From Trichomonas vaginalis G3 (Eukaryota > Parabasalia > Trichomonadida > Trichomonadidae), in NCBI RefSeq assembly GCF_026262505.1, contig NC_067208.1, positions 13,959,962 to 14,023,961 of the forward strand: a stretch of DNA of 64,000 nucleotides, given 5' to 3'. Each line of letters starts with the position of its first letter. The first letter of the stretch is position 1. Made by a program: the position numbers and the translations under genes. Shown one piece after another: positions 1-10,800 of this stretch. The notes under the pieces are model-generated. The model had not been told where the DNA came from. It did not search any database and saw nothing but the letters and a program-made list of their open reading frames with translations.

Positions 1-471
1 ATCGGTAAGTTTTCAATCGTTTTAAGAATGCTATTGAATATACCGATAACACGTAAATCATATTTTGCCTTAACGTTGATATTCGGTCATTCAAATGCAA
101 GCGCAAATGATGAAAACATCATCTCTGGGCATAGCTATTAATGAATTTCATATTAATTTTGTCGAAGCGCGATATTTTTTTTAAATCTCATTATTGAAGG
201 GAATACGTTGTTAAGGATTAATTATTGTACTACGATTGGATTACATTAATATAGCATTATGAACAAAATTTAATTCAAATTTTTCTTTAAAATCTTGACT
301 TCTCAATTTTTTTCACAGTCTGACAATTTTTCTCTGAAAAATTTTTGTTCTTCTAATATTTTATTTATTATAGTATTTATATTAATATTATGTGGTTTAA
401 AATTTTCTGAGTCGCATTGAAAATTGAATTAACCACAATTAACAAAACAATGTGAATTTTTCTTCATAAAA
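1..471. other. AT-rich intergenic sequence
   Basis: No gene, RNA or clear repeat is seen. The last bases hold the promoter of the glycine-rich gene that starts at 472. Confidence 0.6.
464..468 (+). promoter_or_regulatory. Initiator-like element (TCATA)
   Basis: TCATA fits the trichomonad initiator TCAYW (Y=C/T, W=A/T) and lies 3 bases before the ATG at 472. The family knowledge is that most T. vaginalis genes carry such an element within a few tens of bases of the start codon. The match is short, so position is the main support. Confidence 0.5.
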
Positions 472-1452
472 ATGATTGCTTTGTTAATCATCATAGTCCA
501 CGCAGTAGCTATAGACTTCAATTTAACTGATTATACAGCTGGTTTCCCAAACATTTCCTCGAATGAAACATGTTTTATCTTTTATTTTCCATGCACCAAT
601 TATTCTCATTGCACATCATATGAAGGAATCCTTCCAAATGGAAAGTACAGGCTAGAAGTCTGGGGAGCAGAAGGTGGTATGGTGTACTCATCTTTGGCAG
701 CAAATCCTGGAAGAGGAGGATATGCAAAGGGAATAATTAATATACCATATCCTACAAAAATATTCATCCATTTAGGAGGTTCTCCTCCAAGAAGAAATGA
801 TACTGAAAAGAAGATAGTTTATGGTGGTTATAATGGAGGAGGGATGAATATCAACCCAAATGGAACTGTGCAAAATGGTGGTGAAGGTGCGACTGATATT
901 CGCATTGGAAATGATGATCTTTATTCCAGAGTGATAGTAGCTGGTGGTGGTGGGTCTGGTGGCACAATATCACTAGATTCACAGAATCCAGGAGGATCAG
1001 GTGGAGGATTTAATGGTGAATCAGTTGATTTTTATGCAATGAATGGTGGAACTCAAAATTCTGCAGGTTCATGCAGCTTCAGAGCTCATTCCGGTGATTT
1101 TGGATATGGTGGTAATAACAGCTACCGCGGAGGTGGTGCAGGTGGTGGTTGGTTTGGAGGTGCGGCTTCAGAACCAAATACATATGAAATGGGAGGTTCA
1201 GGAGGTGGTTCAGGTTTCGTTTACAATTATACTTTGCCTCCAAGTTTCCAATATAATTTGGATAAAAAATTCATGCTATCCAAAACAAATTTGATTCCAG
1301 GTAACGAGAACCTACCAGAATGGGATGGTTCCTTTAGTATTGGCCATTTAGGACATGGCGTAGCCAAAATAACTTTGCTGCTACCTCCTAAAAAAACAGA
1401 ATTCATTAATCCATACCATGATATATTTTTTCGCCATATTCGCCGAAGATAA
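472..1452 (+). CDS. Secreted glycine-rich protein
   Basis: The 326-aa product starts with a hydrophobic signal-peptide-like stretch (residues 1-13). A cysteine-containing N-terminal part with several N-glycosylation sequons follows, then a long Gly-rich region (about 70-250) with GGGGSGG, GGGAGGGWFGG and GGSGGGSGF motifs and a beta-rich tail (WDGSFSIGHLGHGVAKI). This matches the glycine-rich, ALK-ectodomain-like surface proteins that form a large family in T. vaginalis. Many relatives carry a C-terminal membrane span; here the protein ends in a basic tail (HIRRR) without one, so it may be secreted or C-terminally truncated. The start is supported by the initiator just upstream. The biological role is not known from sequence. 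Confidence 0.75.
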   Translation: MIALLIIIVHAVAIDFNLTDYTAGFPNISSNETCFIFYFPCTNYSHCTSYEGILPNGKYRLEVWGAEGGMVYSSLAANPGRGGYAKGIINIPYPTKIFIHLGGSPPRRNDTEKKIVYGGYNGGGMNINPNGTVQNGGEGATDIRIGNDDLYSRVIVAGGGGSGGTISLDSQNPGGSGGGFNGESVDFYAMNGGTQNSAGSCSFRAHSGDFGYGGNNSYRGGGAGGGWFGGAASEPNTYEMGGSGGGSGFVYNYTLPPSFQYNLDKKFMLSKTNLIPGNENLPEWDGSFSIGHLGHGVAKITLLLPPKKTEFINPYHDIFFRHIRRR

Positions 1453-1812
1453 GTGCATGAAAAGAAGAGAATATTTGTTCTGCTTAACTGTTTTAACATT
1501 TTTATAAACATGTATTATTGATTCAACAATTATAAGATCATTTTTTTGTCAATCATACATAGTCAAGTATATTTTTACTTTAGATGATGTAAGCTTGAAA
1601 GAAACACACTCATTGCACGCCATACTTTTTTATCCACTCCAATAGAAAGTAGTTGAAATATAATTGGATAAATCATTTCTTACATGTAAAACGATCCACA
1701 TAGTCATCAAATAATATCTCTTCTATATATTGTTTTTAGAGTTCAAAAATTTTAAAATCAGATAATCAATATAAAAAATCAATAAATTCATAAATATATC
1801 AAGTGTTTTATT
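1453..1812. other. AT-rich gap between convergent genes
   Basis: About 360 bases between the stop codons of two convergent host genes. No ORF, RNA or repeat is recognised. Confidence 0.55.
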
Positions 1813-4110
1813 TCAACCTATTTGAGTATCCCCTTTTGAGTTATCAATGAACTTGTTTTCTTTCTGTTTCACAGTAGCCAAAGCAGTTGAATAGATACCG
1901 AAATCAGAGTGTTCTTCGAAGACACACTGTTCTACGTTGATGTTTCCTCCGTCAGCCTGAATTCCGACGTGTCCGTTGTTTCTGAATGTGCAGCCAGTTG
2001 CCTGGAGCGAAGAACCTGTTTCAGAAGCCAATCCAACCTCTCCGCAGTTCAATATTTCGCAGTCATTCATTGAAACGCGGCCTCTTGGACCAATGAAAAT
2101 TCCAACTTTTTCAATATCTTTGATAGTTGTTCTGACGAATTCCGCTGCACCAGAAGAGTGGATGTGAGTTCCAACACCACTTGCGCACTCAGCTAGCACG
2201 CAGCCAGTGAACTTGCAGTGCGCGTCATTCCTTATTTCAGCGTGGCAATAACCAGAACCAGAGAAATTACACGATTCGAAAATTGCTTCTGCTTTTTGGA
2301 AAATTAAAATTGCAGAAGCTTTCGCGTTATCTCTGAAGTTGCAGTGCTCGAAAACAGATACAGTTGACTCATCGTGTATCTGGCAGCACATTCCATTGCC
2401 CTGCTCGAACGTGCAGTTCTCGAAAGAAGGAGTTCCTGCTTCGGCAATTTCGACAGCGGCGTCTTGATATCCCCTGAAGAAACAGCCTTTGTACTGTGGA
2501 TTTGCGCCGATGACTGATGTGCAGAGGTGCTCGCTCTTAGTGAACTTGCAGTTGATGAAGCGCGGCTCTGTTCCCTGGAAAACAGTGGCTTCAACTGCGG
2601 CGTTTTCGGAAAATTCTGACTCGTCGAAAATTGGAGCAGCTGTTTCTCCAACAATTTCGGCTCCGACAAGGGCGTTTCCTGCAAATAGACAGTGTGAGAA
2701 CATAGCGGATGTTGAGGAAACAGAGACTCCGCCTCCGCTGTTCGCAAGGAATTTGCAATTCGTTGCCGTGACTGCAGATAACTCCGAAAACTCGGCTCCG
2801 TTCGATCTGCAGTTGTGGATGACTGTCTGATCAAGAACTATGTCGCATTGGCCGACCGTTGCAAGGCCACAGCTCTCTGTTGAAAAGATATCGCATCCGA
2901 TAGCGGTGAACCTGGCATTTTCGATAACTGCTGTGGTGAGTTGGCATTGCCTGAGTTCAATGAAGCCACCGGAAGTAGAGGAAACGTTCCTTCTTAGCTC
3001 TAAGTTCTCACATAAAACTGATGCGCCAATTGAAGAGGAAATAGAGTTAGTACATTCACCATTAAGCGTACAATTCTTAACTTTGAGGATACCGCCGTCA
3101 GTTGCTTCGACTAAATTGGCTTTTTCTGCATCATAAATATGAGAATCGAAAATTGAGACTTCGGAGTCTTTCTTTACAAGAACACATGATTTTGTGCAGT
3201 TTCCTATGTAAGATTCCGTAACTTTGCATATACTAGAGTCAGCGAGAATGGCATTTTCAACAATATTTTCAATCTTGCATTTATTAACCGTAAGAGCGGA
3301 CTTTTCTTGTATTGACAAACCTTTGTTGATAATATTTGTATCGTTAATTGTGGCTGTAGAACGGTTCAATATGATGTTGAAATCTTCTGATTGAGATAAA
3401 ACACAACCCTGTAGATTTAAGCGAGTAGTAGCGGAGGCATTGATTGTAGCATTGATCTGGCAGTTCGTGAGTTGTAATCTAGCGCTTGCAACGTCAATTC
3501 TTCCGTGTCTAATCGCGATATTCTCCAAAATGACGTCTCCTGAGCTGATTGTGAAGGATGGAGATGGGCTATCAAAGATGACTTCACCATCACCACGGAG
3601 AGTAATGTTTTTGGTTATTACGTATTTTTGCTGATAAATGCCTGAAGGTAAGACAATAACTGAATCCGCAGCGCATGTAGCAAGTACAGTAGCTAAATTT
3701 GGATTTGATGTCTCTGAAGCAGTGATTGTTGGTGTGTTTTCTGGAGAATGAAATGGAGGAGTTGGCTGAACTTGTGTATCTTTGAAGAATTGAAGTGGTA
3801 AGCCAGATGATATCGGTGGAGATGTACGAACTCTCTTTTTATTGGATGAACTTGACTTATTAAGTGCATCTATGAAAATTGAAAGATCTGCTTCAGTATT
3901 TAGTGACGAACTGTTAAACTGTGAAATTGCATTTGTTTCGAACATGTTATTATTGATTGTATCAAAAGAATGAGCGGTGAAAAACGCAGAATCAGTTGTA
4001 GCAAAATCAGATATCGAAGAATCTCCTACCATAGTGTTAATAGGAATCATAATGGATACATTTTCTTCAAGGCTGATGTATTTAGCGATTAAATCGTTAA
4101 AATCAGCCAT
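1813..4110 (-). CDS. Right-handed beta-helix repeat protein
   Basis: From residue ~170 of the 765-aa product onward, the sequence is a long series of short strands with inward-facing pattern (for example VILENIAIRHGRI, AEFVRTTIKDIEKVGIFIGP, VSMNDCEILNCGEVGLAS). This is typical of PbH1 / pectate-lyase-like parallel beta-helices, with at least 20 coils and many small and Cys residues. The N-terminal ~150 residues are polar and Ser/Pro-rich, without a signal peptide, so it is probably intracellular. The frame is open 26 codons further upstream. I choose the ATG at 4110 because an initiator (TCACT) lies at 4128-4132 on this strand, downstream of the longer start. Base composition is clearly more GC-rich than the Maverick genes. 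Function unknown; no catalytic polysaccharide-lyase residues could be identified. Confidence 0.7.
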   Translation of the reverse strand: MADFNDLIAKYISLEENVSIMIPINTMVGDSSISDFATTDSAFFTAHSFDTINNNMFETNAISQFNSSSLNTEADLSIFIDALNKSSSSNKKRVRTSPPISSGLPLQFFKDTQVQPTPPFHSPENTPTITASETSNPNLATVLATCAADSVIVLPSGIYQQKYVITKNITLRGDGEVIFDSPSPSFTISSGDVILENIAIRHGRIDVASARLQLTNCQINATINASATTRLNLQGCVLSQSEDFNIILNRSTATINDTNIINKGLSIQEKSALTVNKCKIENIVENAILADSSICKVTESYIGNCTKSCVLVKKDSEVSIFDSHIYDAEKANLVEATDGGILKVKNCTLNGECTNSISSSIGASVLCENLELRRNVSSTSGGFIELRQCQLTTAVIENARFTAIGCDIFSTESCGLATVGQCDIVLDQTVIHNCRSNGAEFSELSAVTATNCKFLANSGGGVSVSSTSAMFSHCLFAGNALVGAEIVGETAAPIFDESEFSENAAVEATVFQGTEPRFINCKFTKSEHLCTSVIGANPQYKGCFFRGYQDAAVEIAEAGTPSFENCTFEQGNGMCCQIHDESTVSVFEHCNFRDNAKASAILIFQKAEAIFESCNFSGSGYCHAEIRNDAHCKFTGCVLAECASGVGTHIHSSGAAEFVRTTIKDIEKVGIFIGPRGRVSMNDCEILNCGEVGLASETGSSLQATGCTFRNNGHVGIQADGGNINVEQCVFEEHSDFGIYSTALATVKQKENKFIDNSKGDTQIG

Positions 4111-4127
4111 AAAATCAAATTCAAAAA

Positions 4128-4132
4128 AGTGA
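4128..4132 (-). promoter_or_regulatory. Initiator-like element of the beta-helix gene
   Basis: On the minus strand the sequence reads TGTCACTTTTTT, 18 bases before the ATG at 4110. It fits TCAYW and decides the start: the upstream ATG of the longer frame would lie before the transcription start. Confidence 0.55.
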
Positions 4133-4188
4133 CAATTTGAAAAAGAATGACATTCATTCTTGATACCAACATGTGCATATTGCCCCAC

Positions 4189-4565
4189 AAAAGTTGGAAA
4201 ATCAATCTTAAAAATACATAATCTTATTCAAGTTATCATCTGTTCTGGAGTAATTGACTAATATGAGATTCTTCTTAACCAGATAACGAAGGTGAGCCTT
4301 GTGTTAATTGTCATTCTGGATATAATGCCTTTTAGACTAATAATTTCTCATTTTATCCTTGAGTCTTTCATTTATCAATGAGATGATGAGAACATAATTA
4401 AAACTTGTAGTATTTCAATATACTTTGCCATAATTGAAGAAAAACAACATATTAGAGATATAAAATTTAAACAATATGATATTTTGGAATAAAATTATTG
4501 GAAATAATTCATCTTTAATATGATCTTTTAATATACATATGTAGATACTGAATAATAATATCTAT
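4189..4565. other. Divergent intergenic region
   Basis: AT-rich region between the divergent beta-helix and BTB genes. Apart from the two initiators at its edges nothing is recognised. Confidence 0.5.
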
Positions 4566-4570
4566 TCATT
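4566..4570 (+). promoter_or_regulatory. Initiator-like element of the BTB gene
   Basis: TCATT, 39 bases before the ATG at 4610, fits TCAYW. It lies inside the otherwise AT-rich divergent promoter region. Confidence 0.5.
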
Positions 4571-4609
4571 GCACCTATACAAAAAGTGACAAACTTTACA
4601 AAAAAAAAG

Positions 4610-6001
4610 ATGTTCAACGTTAAGCATAGGCTTCATCGCATATATGAGTCATTTTTACACAATGACCAATTCATTGATACGATTCTAGTATCACCAGATA
4701 ACGCAGAAATCTCAAGTCATAAAATTTTATTATCCAAAGAGAGTAAATGGTTCTTTGAATATTTCCAGGCCAACCCATCAAATGAAAAAGTCCAGATCGT
4801 TCACTTGCCATTCAATCCTGACAATATTTTTACAGATATTATTCAATTTATCTATTCAGAGAGATTAACAATCACAACCAAGAACATGGCTCAGCTCTAC
4901 GCATGTGCCACTTATTATAAATTTGAAAAACTTCGATTTATCGTCTCTCGTCTCTTTGAAAAGTCACTTTGTGTCGAAAATTCATTATTCCTCTGCTCCA
5001 ATTTAATTAAGTTCGGTATGGATGAAGGAGCAGTTAAAATAGCCCCTATATTCGCAAACGAATTCAGCAAAAATCTTAAAGGAGAAGAAAGTTTGTTATC
5101 TATACAACAAATTTTTGATTGCTGCAGTCCACGCGTACTTGCCGAGATACTTAAAGATCCCTGCCTCGATTTCGTCACCAGGAATCAAAAAGTTCAGTTG
5201 ATTGATCAGTTTTGTACGAATGATCTTGTTCTTGACGACCAGAACAAGGAATACTTAGCTTCTGTTATCGACTGGACCCTCAAAGATTCATACAAAATAT
5301 ACTTATCAAGCCAATGTGACTGGCTTCCATCAAAAATACAAAGATTTATACTTTCTGATGCTTTCAATGCAAGAAAGAACACTCTCAAGTCATTGTCATC
5401 AACATCCAATCATACTCCACGCAAATTCGGTAACTGGTACTTACTTTCCTGGCTCACAGCTTTATCTAAGGGAGAAGTATCTGAAAAACCACCAGAAGTT
5501 GAAGCAATTAAGTTCATGACTACATTGGGAATCAGTGATACCCGTTATGACCCAGAATTGTTCACTCTTATTCGATCAAAATCTTCGGAGCTCCTGGATC
5601 AAGATTTTTCACCTTCCAAGCTCTTCACAGATACAGGCTACTTCTGTAGCATATCTACAGAAGAGACTCCTTACTTAGAAATCGATTTTGGAGCTCATGC
5701 CGGAATTATTACCTCAGAAATCGGAATTTCTTGTGAACTGACCAACGATTCAGACATACCAAAGCCTGTTCCCAAGAAGTTGGTCGTAAAAGGCTTCGTT
5801 GAAGGAAATGATCAATGTTTGTACGAAAAAGTCTTCAGATACGCAAAACACGAGGCCAAGGATGGTATAAAGACATTCCCTCTTGTATGCGATGTACCAA
5901 TCAGAAAGATCCGCATTTCTGTTCCTGATGTTTCTGCATTTGGTTTCGAAATTCTCAGAATTACAAAATTAACACTTACTTGTTCTTTTATTCCTGCTTG
6001 A
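4610..6001 (+). CDS. BTB/POZ domain protein with a C-terminal F5/8C-like region
   Basis: The 463-aa product has an N-terminal BTB fold (residues ~5-120). It shows the hallmark series FIDTILVSPDNAEISSHKILL, WFFEYF and IFTDIIQFIYSERL...YACATYYKFEKLR. A helical BACK-like middle follows. The C-terminal ~140 residues (DTGYFCSISTEETPYLEIDF to LRITKLTLTCSF) are beta-rich and resemble the galactose-binding/F5-8 type C fold that follows BTB in many trichomonad paralogues. Such proteins usually mediate protein-protein contacts, some as cullin-3 adaptors; that role is inferred. A frame extension exists upstream, but it begins at a GTG, so the first ATG at 4610 is used. No signal peptide or membrane segment is seen. 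Confidence 0.75.
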   Translation: MFNVKHRLHRIYESFLHNDQFIDTILVSPDNAEISSHKILLSKESKWFFEYFQANPSNEKVQIVHLPFNPDNIFTDIIQFIYSERLTITTKNMAQLYACATYYKFEKLRFIVSRLFEKSLCVENSLFLCSNLIKFGMDEGAVKIAPIFANEFSKNLKGEESLLSIQQIFDCCSPRVLAEILKDPCLDFVTRNQKVQLIDQFCTNDLVLDDQNKEYLASVIDWTLKDSYKIYLSSQCDWLPSKIQRFILSDAFNARKNTLKSLSSTSNHTPRKFGNWYLLSWLTALSKGEVSEKPPEVEAIKFMTTLGISDTRYDPELFTLIRSKSSELLDQDFSPSKLFTDTGYFCSISTEETPYLEIDFGAHAGIITSEIGISCELTNDSDIPKPVPKKLVVKGFVEGNDQCLYEKVFRYAKHEAKDGIKTFPLVCDVPIRKIRISVPDVSAFGFEILRITKLTLTCSFIPA

Positions 6002-6415
6002 AACAGCATGTAAATGCGTTTGCCATTGATATTGAACAAAATGTTTATAAGTTTGTTTGTATTTTATTAAAATTATAAAAAAATATTTTTCTTTTATTTC
6101 CAAAACAAGTATTTTTTCCTTATTGAAGCATTTGTTAATGTTAGGGTATCTTTCACAGGTTCCTTATCCTGTTAGGAACGATTTTAACGATAATATCCCT
6201 CATTTTTTGAAGATGAAGAGATTCTGGCACAACACATACACTTGCATATGGACATAATTGCGAGTGTCTGCGGTACAATCCCAGATTGACAGCTGACACT
6301 TTAAATTACCTGACAACTTGCCATAAGACAGGAAATTGGACCACTTTTCAAGGATAGTACTGACTCCTAGGATTTGTAATATTATCATCCATTTTCGTGA
6401 TGAAACTCCATCAAT
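6002..6415. other. Intergenic host sequence left of Mav-1
   Basis: About 410 bases between the BTB gene and the Maverick target site. Short open frames here look random. No RNA or repeat is recognised. Confidence 0.5.
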
Positions 6416-6421
6416 TTCCTC
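6416..6421. repeat. Left target-site duplication of Mav-1 (TTCCTC)
   Basis: TTCCTC directly precedes the terminal repeat and is repeated exactly at 29625-29630. A 6-bp duplication is the known hallmark of Maverick/Polinton insertion. Confidence 0.9.
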
Positions 6422-6693
6422 AGTAGTATATATGACGGGTTGTGTGACTTTTTTTGTAAACGTAAGAATTCATACAATATTGAACGATTTTGTATCATTT
6501 TTTTAACATATGAAGTAAAAAATGTATGATTCTTACGGTTTTTATTCTTACGTTTTTGAATAAATCAAGATTTAAAAAATTTTCAAAATTGTAAGACATT
6601 TACACTCAGCCCATACATAATGAAATAAAAAAAATAAACTTTAAAAATTCATGTCTTACATTTCTGAATAATTTATTTTTATTTTGTATGAAA
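6422..6693 (+). repeat. Left terminal inverted repeat of Mav-1
   Basis: About 272 bases match the reverse complement of 29352-29624 almost perfectly, from AGTAGTATAT to TTTTGTATGAAA. The inner edge runs up to the ATG of gene A, so the repeat also supplies that gene's leader. Within it, TTACG/CGTAA segments form smaller internal inverted repeats. Confidence 0.9.
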
Positions 6694-7799
6694 TGAGTGT
6701 CAAGACTAACGACGTTAAAAAATTAGGATTCACAAACAGGGAAATAAAGGATATATTAGAGGAGGCAGGTTATGAGGTTGATAAATATTATTTAAGAAAT
6801 TGTCAAAAATTCGCGGAGTTTTTAAATGAGTTTGATTATGATGGAAAAATGAATAAAGATGATGTTATAAATTTCTTATATCCCACATCTAAAAAAGAAA
6901 AACCTAAAGAACCTGATGTTTTCCCTGAATATTATGAAGAACGAATTAAAGATGATGAATATGATGAAATTGAAAGACTGGAAAAAATAAGAGATGAAAT
7001 AGATGAAAAAATTAAGGAATTAAGAGAAGTTGAAAAATATAATGAAAATGAAGTAGAGGGTTTAATGAATATCCCAGCTTCAGAATCAGAAGTTCAGAAA
7101 TCTCATGAAGAAAGATATAAAAATTATGTCTCAGAATCAACACAAAATTTATTAGATGGTGAAATAGACGAAACACTTTCAGAAGAAGGTACTAAATTTA
7201 TTCATAAACATAAGTTACAATTTATTGACGATGGAGATTATCCATGTATATTACTTTCACCTCCTCTTGATTCTGAAAAATTCAAAAAAGCACTGAAAAA
7301 TGTAACATATGCAACAAATACGATTAAGAAAGAAGACCATGATATTTACACAAATTATTATTTAAATAAATGTACAGGTGTTGATAAAGTTTTTGATTTG
7401 TTAGATAAAATATCAAAAGAAACAATTGGTACATATAAATTTTTATGCGATTGTGGTTTCATTATTGAAGATACCAATAATGTTTCATATGAAAGAACAG
7501 CACCGAAGGAAGACGAAGTTGAAAGGTCTATACCATTCGTTATTAAGAATATAAAAGATATGAAAACGTATAAGCATTATATTTATTCATTTATTTCAGA
7601 AAAAATGGAAGCAACCCATAAAACATCATCTCATCATTTTATAGCTATTCATACATTCCTTTTCAAAGTTGTGAAATTAAATAAGACAGGAATTAGATTT
7701 AATGTATCAGGGTACGCATTCTTGAGTAAATTAAAATGTATTCGTCACGTCGCAGATGATAAAAATTTATGTGTTCTTAATTCATTTTATGGACTTTAG
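6693..7799 (+). CDS. Maverick gene A, unknown 368-aa protein
   Basis: First gene inside the left terminal repeat. I do not recognise the product. Residues ~1-60 are helical (NREIKDILEEAGYEVDKYY). Residues ~85-125 are highly charged with coiled-coil character (DEIERLEKIRDEIDEKIKEL). The C-terminal half is globular with Cys and His (LCDCGFIIED, HKTSSHHFIAIHTFLFKVV). The frame begins at a TTG three codons earlier; the ATG at 6693 is chosen because Mav-2 shares it and it follows the Maverick leader. The position just before PolB suggests a partner of replication, for example a terminal-protein-like role, but this is only inference. The stop codon overlaps a 29-bp hairpin insertion that Mav-2 lacks. 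Confidence 0.65.
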   Translation: MSVKTNDVKKLGFTNREIKDILEEAGYEVDKYYLRNCQKFAEFLNEFDYDGKMNKDDVINFLYPTSKKEKPKEPDVFPEYYEERIKDDEYDEIERLEKIRDEIDEKIKELREVEKYNENEVEGLMNIPASESEVQKSHEERYKNYVSESTQNLLDGEIDETLSEEGTKFIHKHKLQFIDDGDYPCILLSPPLDSEKFKKALKNVTYATNTIKKEDHDIYTNYYLNKCTGVDKVFDLLDKISKETIGTYKFLCDCGFIIEDTNNVSYERTAPKEDEVERSIPFVIKNIKDMKTYKHYIYSFISEKMEATHKTSSHHFIAIHTFLFKVVKLNKTGIRFNVSGYAFLSKLKCIRHVADDKNLCVLNSFYGL

Positions 7800-7826
7800 C
7801 CCTGGACTCTCTGAGTCTCGGACTTT
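7798..7826. repeat. 29-bp hairpin mini-insertion after gene A
   Basis: Mav-2 reads directly from GGACTTT into the A-rich leader. Mav-1 has 29 extra bases with the hairpin GACTC-TCT-GAGTC (7805-7817), and GGACTTT occurs on both sides (7791-7797 and 7820-7826), like an insertion with a duplicated target. Probably of the same class as the in-frame double-hairpin mini-elements. Confidence 0.6.
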
Positions 7827-7878
7827 AAAAAAAATAAACTTTATTTTTATTTATTTTTTAATTTTTATTCTTACATAA

Positions 7879-10800
7879 ATGAACAAAAATGGAACAGCTA
7901 AAATGAATGATAATCAAATTAGAGCAGAAGGTAGAAGGTTATTTAAACGCTTCTATAACATTCCTGATGGTGTTAATCCTAAAACTCGTAGAAGTTATTT
8001 AAATGAAGCCATAGATGCATATGAAGGATTTGACATTTCATCAGAAAGTGAGAGGTTAGCAAGAATGTTAAACGTTAATATTGATTTTTATTATTGTGAC
8101 CCTCAACCAGAAGACGTAGACATTAACAAGGTAGACTTTCCATTAGTGGAATCAATAATGATAGATCCAGAATTTGAAACAGTAAATATTTTATTAACAC
8201 AGAGTCCATGTGGAAAACTTCACGCTGACAGAATTACAGACGTTGAAGCACTCACAGGATATAAAGTTTGCCCCTTTTGCAAAGAAGAAGTATATTCTAT
8301 CCGTGATGATCCAGAAAGGAAAAACCAAAGAAGATTTTTAAAACATTGTGAGAAATGTAAAGAAAATAATGGAAGATTAATTCAAGACGTTCAATTGCAA
8401 AAACACAACAACCATATGCACCACATATCACGAAACAGAAGATATATCAATGGCTATTAGCACATAATTTGCAGGAATATTATAAACCAACAAGATATTA
8501 TATTACTTTTGACTTCGAAACATTAGAGACTAAAGAAGAACTTCAACTTTCTGAATGTGCAACTTTGAACGCTTACTTAAAACCATTTATGGTATCATCA
8601 ACTGTCAAAATAAAGCCGCAAAGCGGCGAGGTCGTAGACCGTGATAAAACATTTACGAGGAATTTTTGCTTAACATCAAGTGATTCGTTCATCTCTGATT
8701 GGATTGAATTTTTATTTTCAACCTGTTCATTAGTTGCTAAATCAAATATTGAACAATATGAAGAATTAATGAATACATTAAATGAGAAACAAAAGGAAGC
8801 AATTTAAAGACTTTAGATGAAGAATTAATAAAGTGAATATCATAGGTTTTAATTCGGGAAAGTTTGATTTAAATTTAATTCTTCGTGATTTAAACACTGC
8901 AAAATGGAAAATAAAATCAATGCTGGGTTCATCTTCACAATTTAAGCAAATCATTGTAAAGAAAACAAACGTTCCATATGAATTGAGATTTATTGACATC
9001 AGAAATTATATAGCGGGTGGACATTAGACCAATTCACTCAAGATTTCGGAAACAATAAATCACGTGTTAAATCCTTTTTCCCTTATCAATTCATCACATG
9101 GGAGAATTACGAAGAAGAATTATATAAAGTGGAACCATTCACTCAAGATTCATTTTATTCAGCATTAACTCAAGAAACTATATCGATTAGATTATCAAAT
9201 ATATCTCAATGATGCTAAAAATTTTGAGAATAGATTAGAATATTTTATTCATTATTGCAATAAAGACGTTGAAATTATGATTGACCCAATTGATAAAATT
9301 ATCGAAGAAACATTTGTTTATAAAATTGACATGCTTCATAATCTTTCTTTATCATCGAATGCTTCAATGATTCGTTACGCTTTAGCATATAAAGACTTTA
9401 ATCCTAATGAAAAATATCCTGAGGAAGAGATAGAATCAAGTTTTGAATTAACAAAAAAGTATTGGAAATATAAAATTGATTCATATAAGAAACAAGATGA
9501 AAAGGCGAAAAGAGATACTAAAAATAATGTTTCAACGGATGATTTTCAATACTATCACGATTTAATCCTTTCATCTAAATGCAAAATGTGTGGTAAAGCG
9601 TTTACATATGTAAATAAACCAACATTGGATAGAATCGATAATGAAAAACCACATAATAAAGAAAATTGTCAGTTAATGTGTTGTTATAATGTCGTTAAAT
9701 CAAATAAAGATGAAGATGTTCAACGTTTAAGAATCAATTTAAGAAATTATGCATTAAAAAATAATTTACCAATGACTTTAGATTCAGTTGAAGCTTATCA
9801 CATTCTCCGTAATGGAATTACTGGTGGTTTATCAAATGTTCAACATAGAGTAAATCTTAAAGGAATCACACACATTAATAAACTTTCATATAATCCAGAA
9901 ACTAAAACTGTATCAAATGAGGACACCACCAACATTATGACTCATTTCGTTGGAGTTGACTTTAATTCATTATATCCTTCATCATTTTCATCTAATCCTC
10001 ATGATTTCATTCAATATACTGACCATAAAATGTATATGCCGGGAAGATTGAATGGTGTTATCATTTGTGATACAGCAACAAAGAACAAAAGCACTGGAAT
10101 AATTAAGAAGAAAAATACTTTATTCGTGGCTGAAGTAAAGGGTCACATTGATGAAAAAATACATTAATGATTACATAAACTTTTTACCGATAATAAGAAA
10201 CTTAGATATTATCACAGATGAAAAAACAATTGGCAGTTTTATGTATAATTACATGAAATCAAACAATCTACCAGTTGACCAGAAACAGAGAAAATTAACT
10301 CAGTTAGCATCAACACACAACAACAATATCAACCATTTTCTTCTTATTATCTTTGGTATCTAATAGACAGATTTCATTTTATCATCGATGACATTCAATC
10401 AATTTTAACATTTACAAAAAACACTTGTTTTAATGAATTTGCGAACGAATTTATGAATGAAAGACAAAAGGCTGAATTAGAAGGAAATAAAGGAAAAAGT
10501 TTATTTTGCAAGATTTCACTTAATGGATCATATGGTTACGATGCAATGAATACACAAAAATTACGCAAAGACTAAAATAATGAATGCACAGAAGGCACGC
10601 GTTGCATGTATGTCAAATAAGTTTAAAAACATAAGAGAAATAGGTGAAGATACGTATCAAGTGATGCTCAAAGATAGATTTTATAGATGTGAAACATGTT
10701 TACAAGAGGCATTCTTCACTTTAGATAATGCTAAATACTGGTATTTGGTTTTCATTTATGATTTTATGTATAAATGCATGAATGTTAATCGTTTTCATTT

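Noticed and set aside
1227-1511. Minus-strand ORF opposite the glycine-rich gene
   Set aside because: Overlaps a well-supported gene in antisense and has no initiator or recognisable content.
4111-4188. Upstream ATG (4188) for the beta-helix protein
   Set aside because: The initiator at 4128-4132 lies downstream of it; residues before the ATG at 4110 look unlike the rest.
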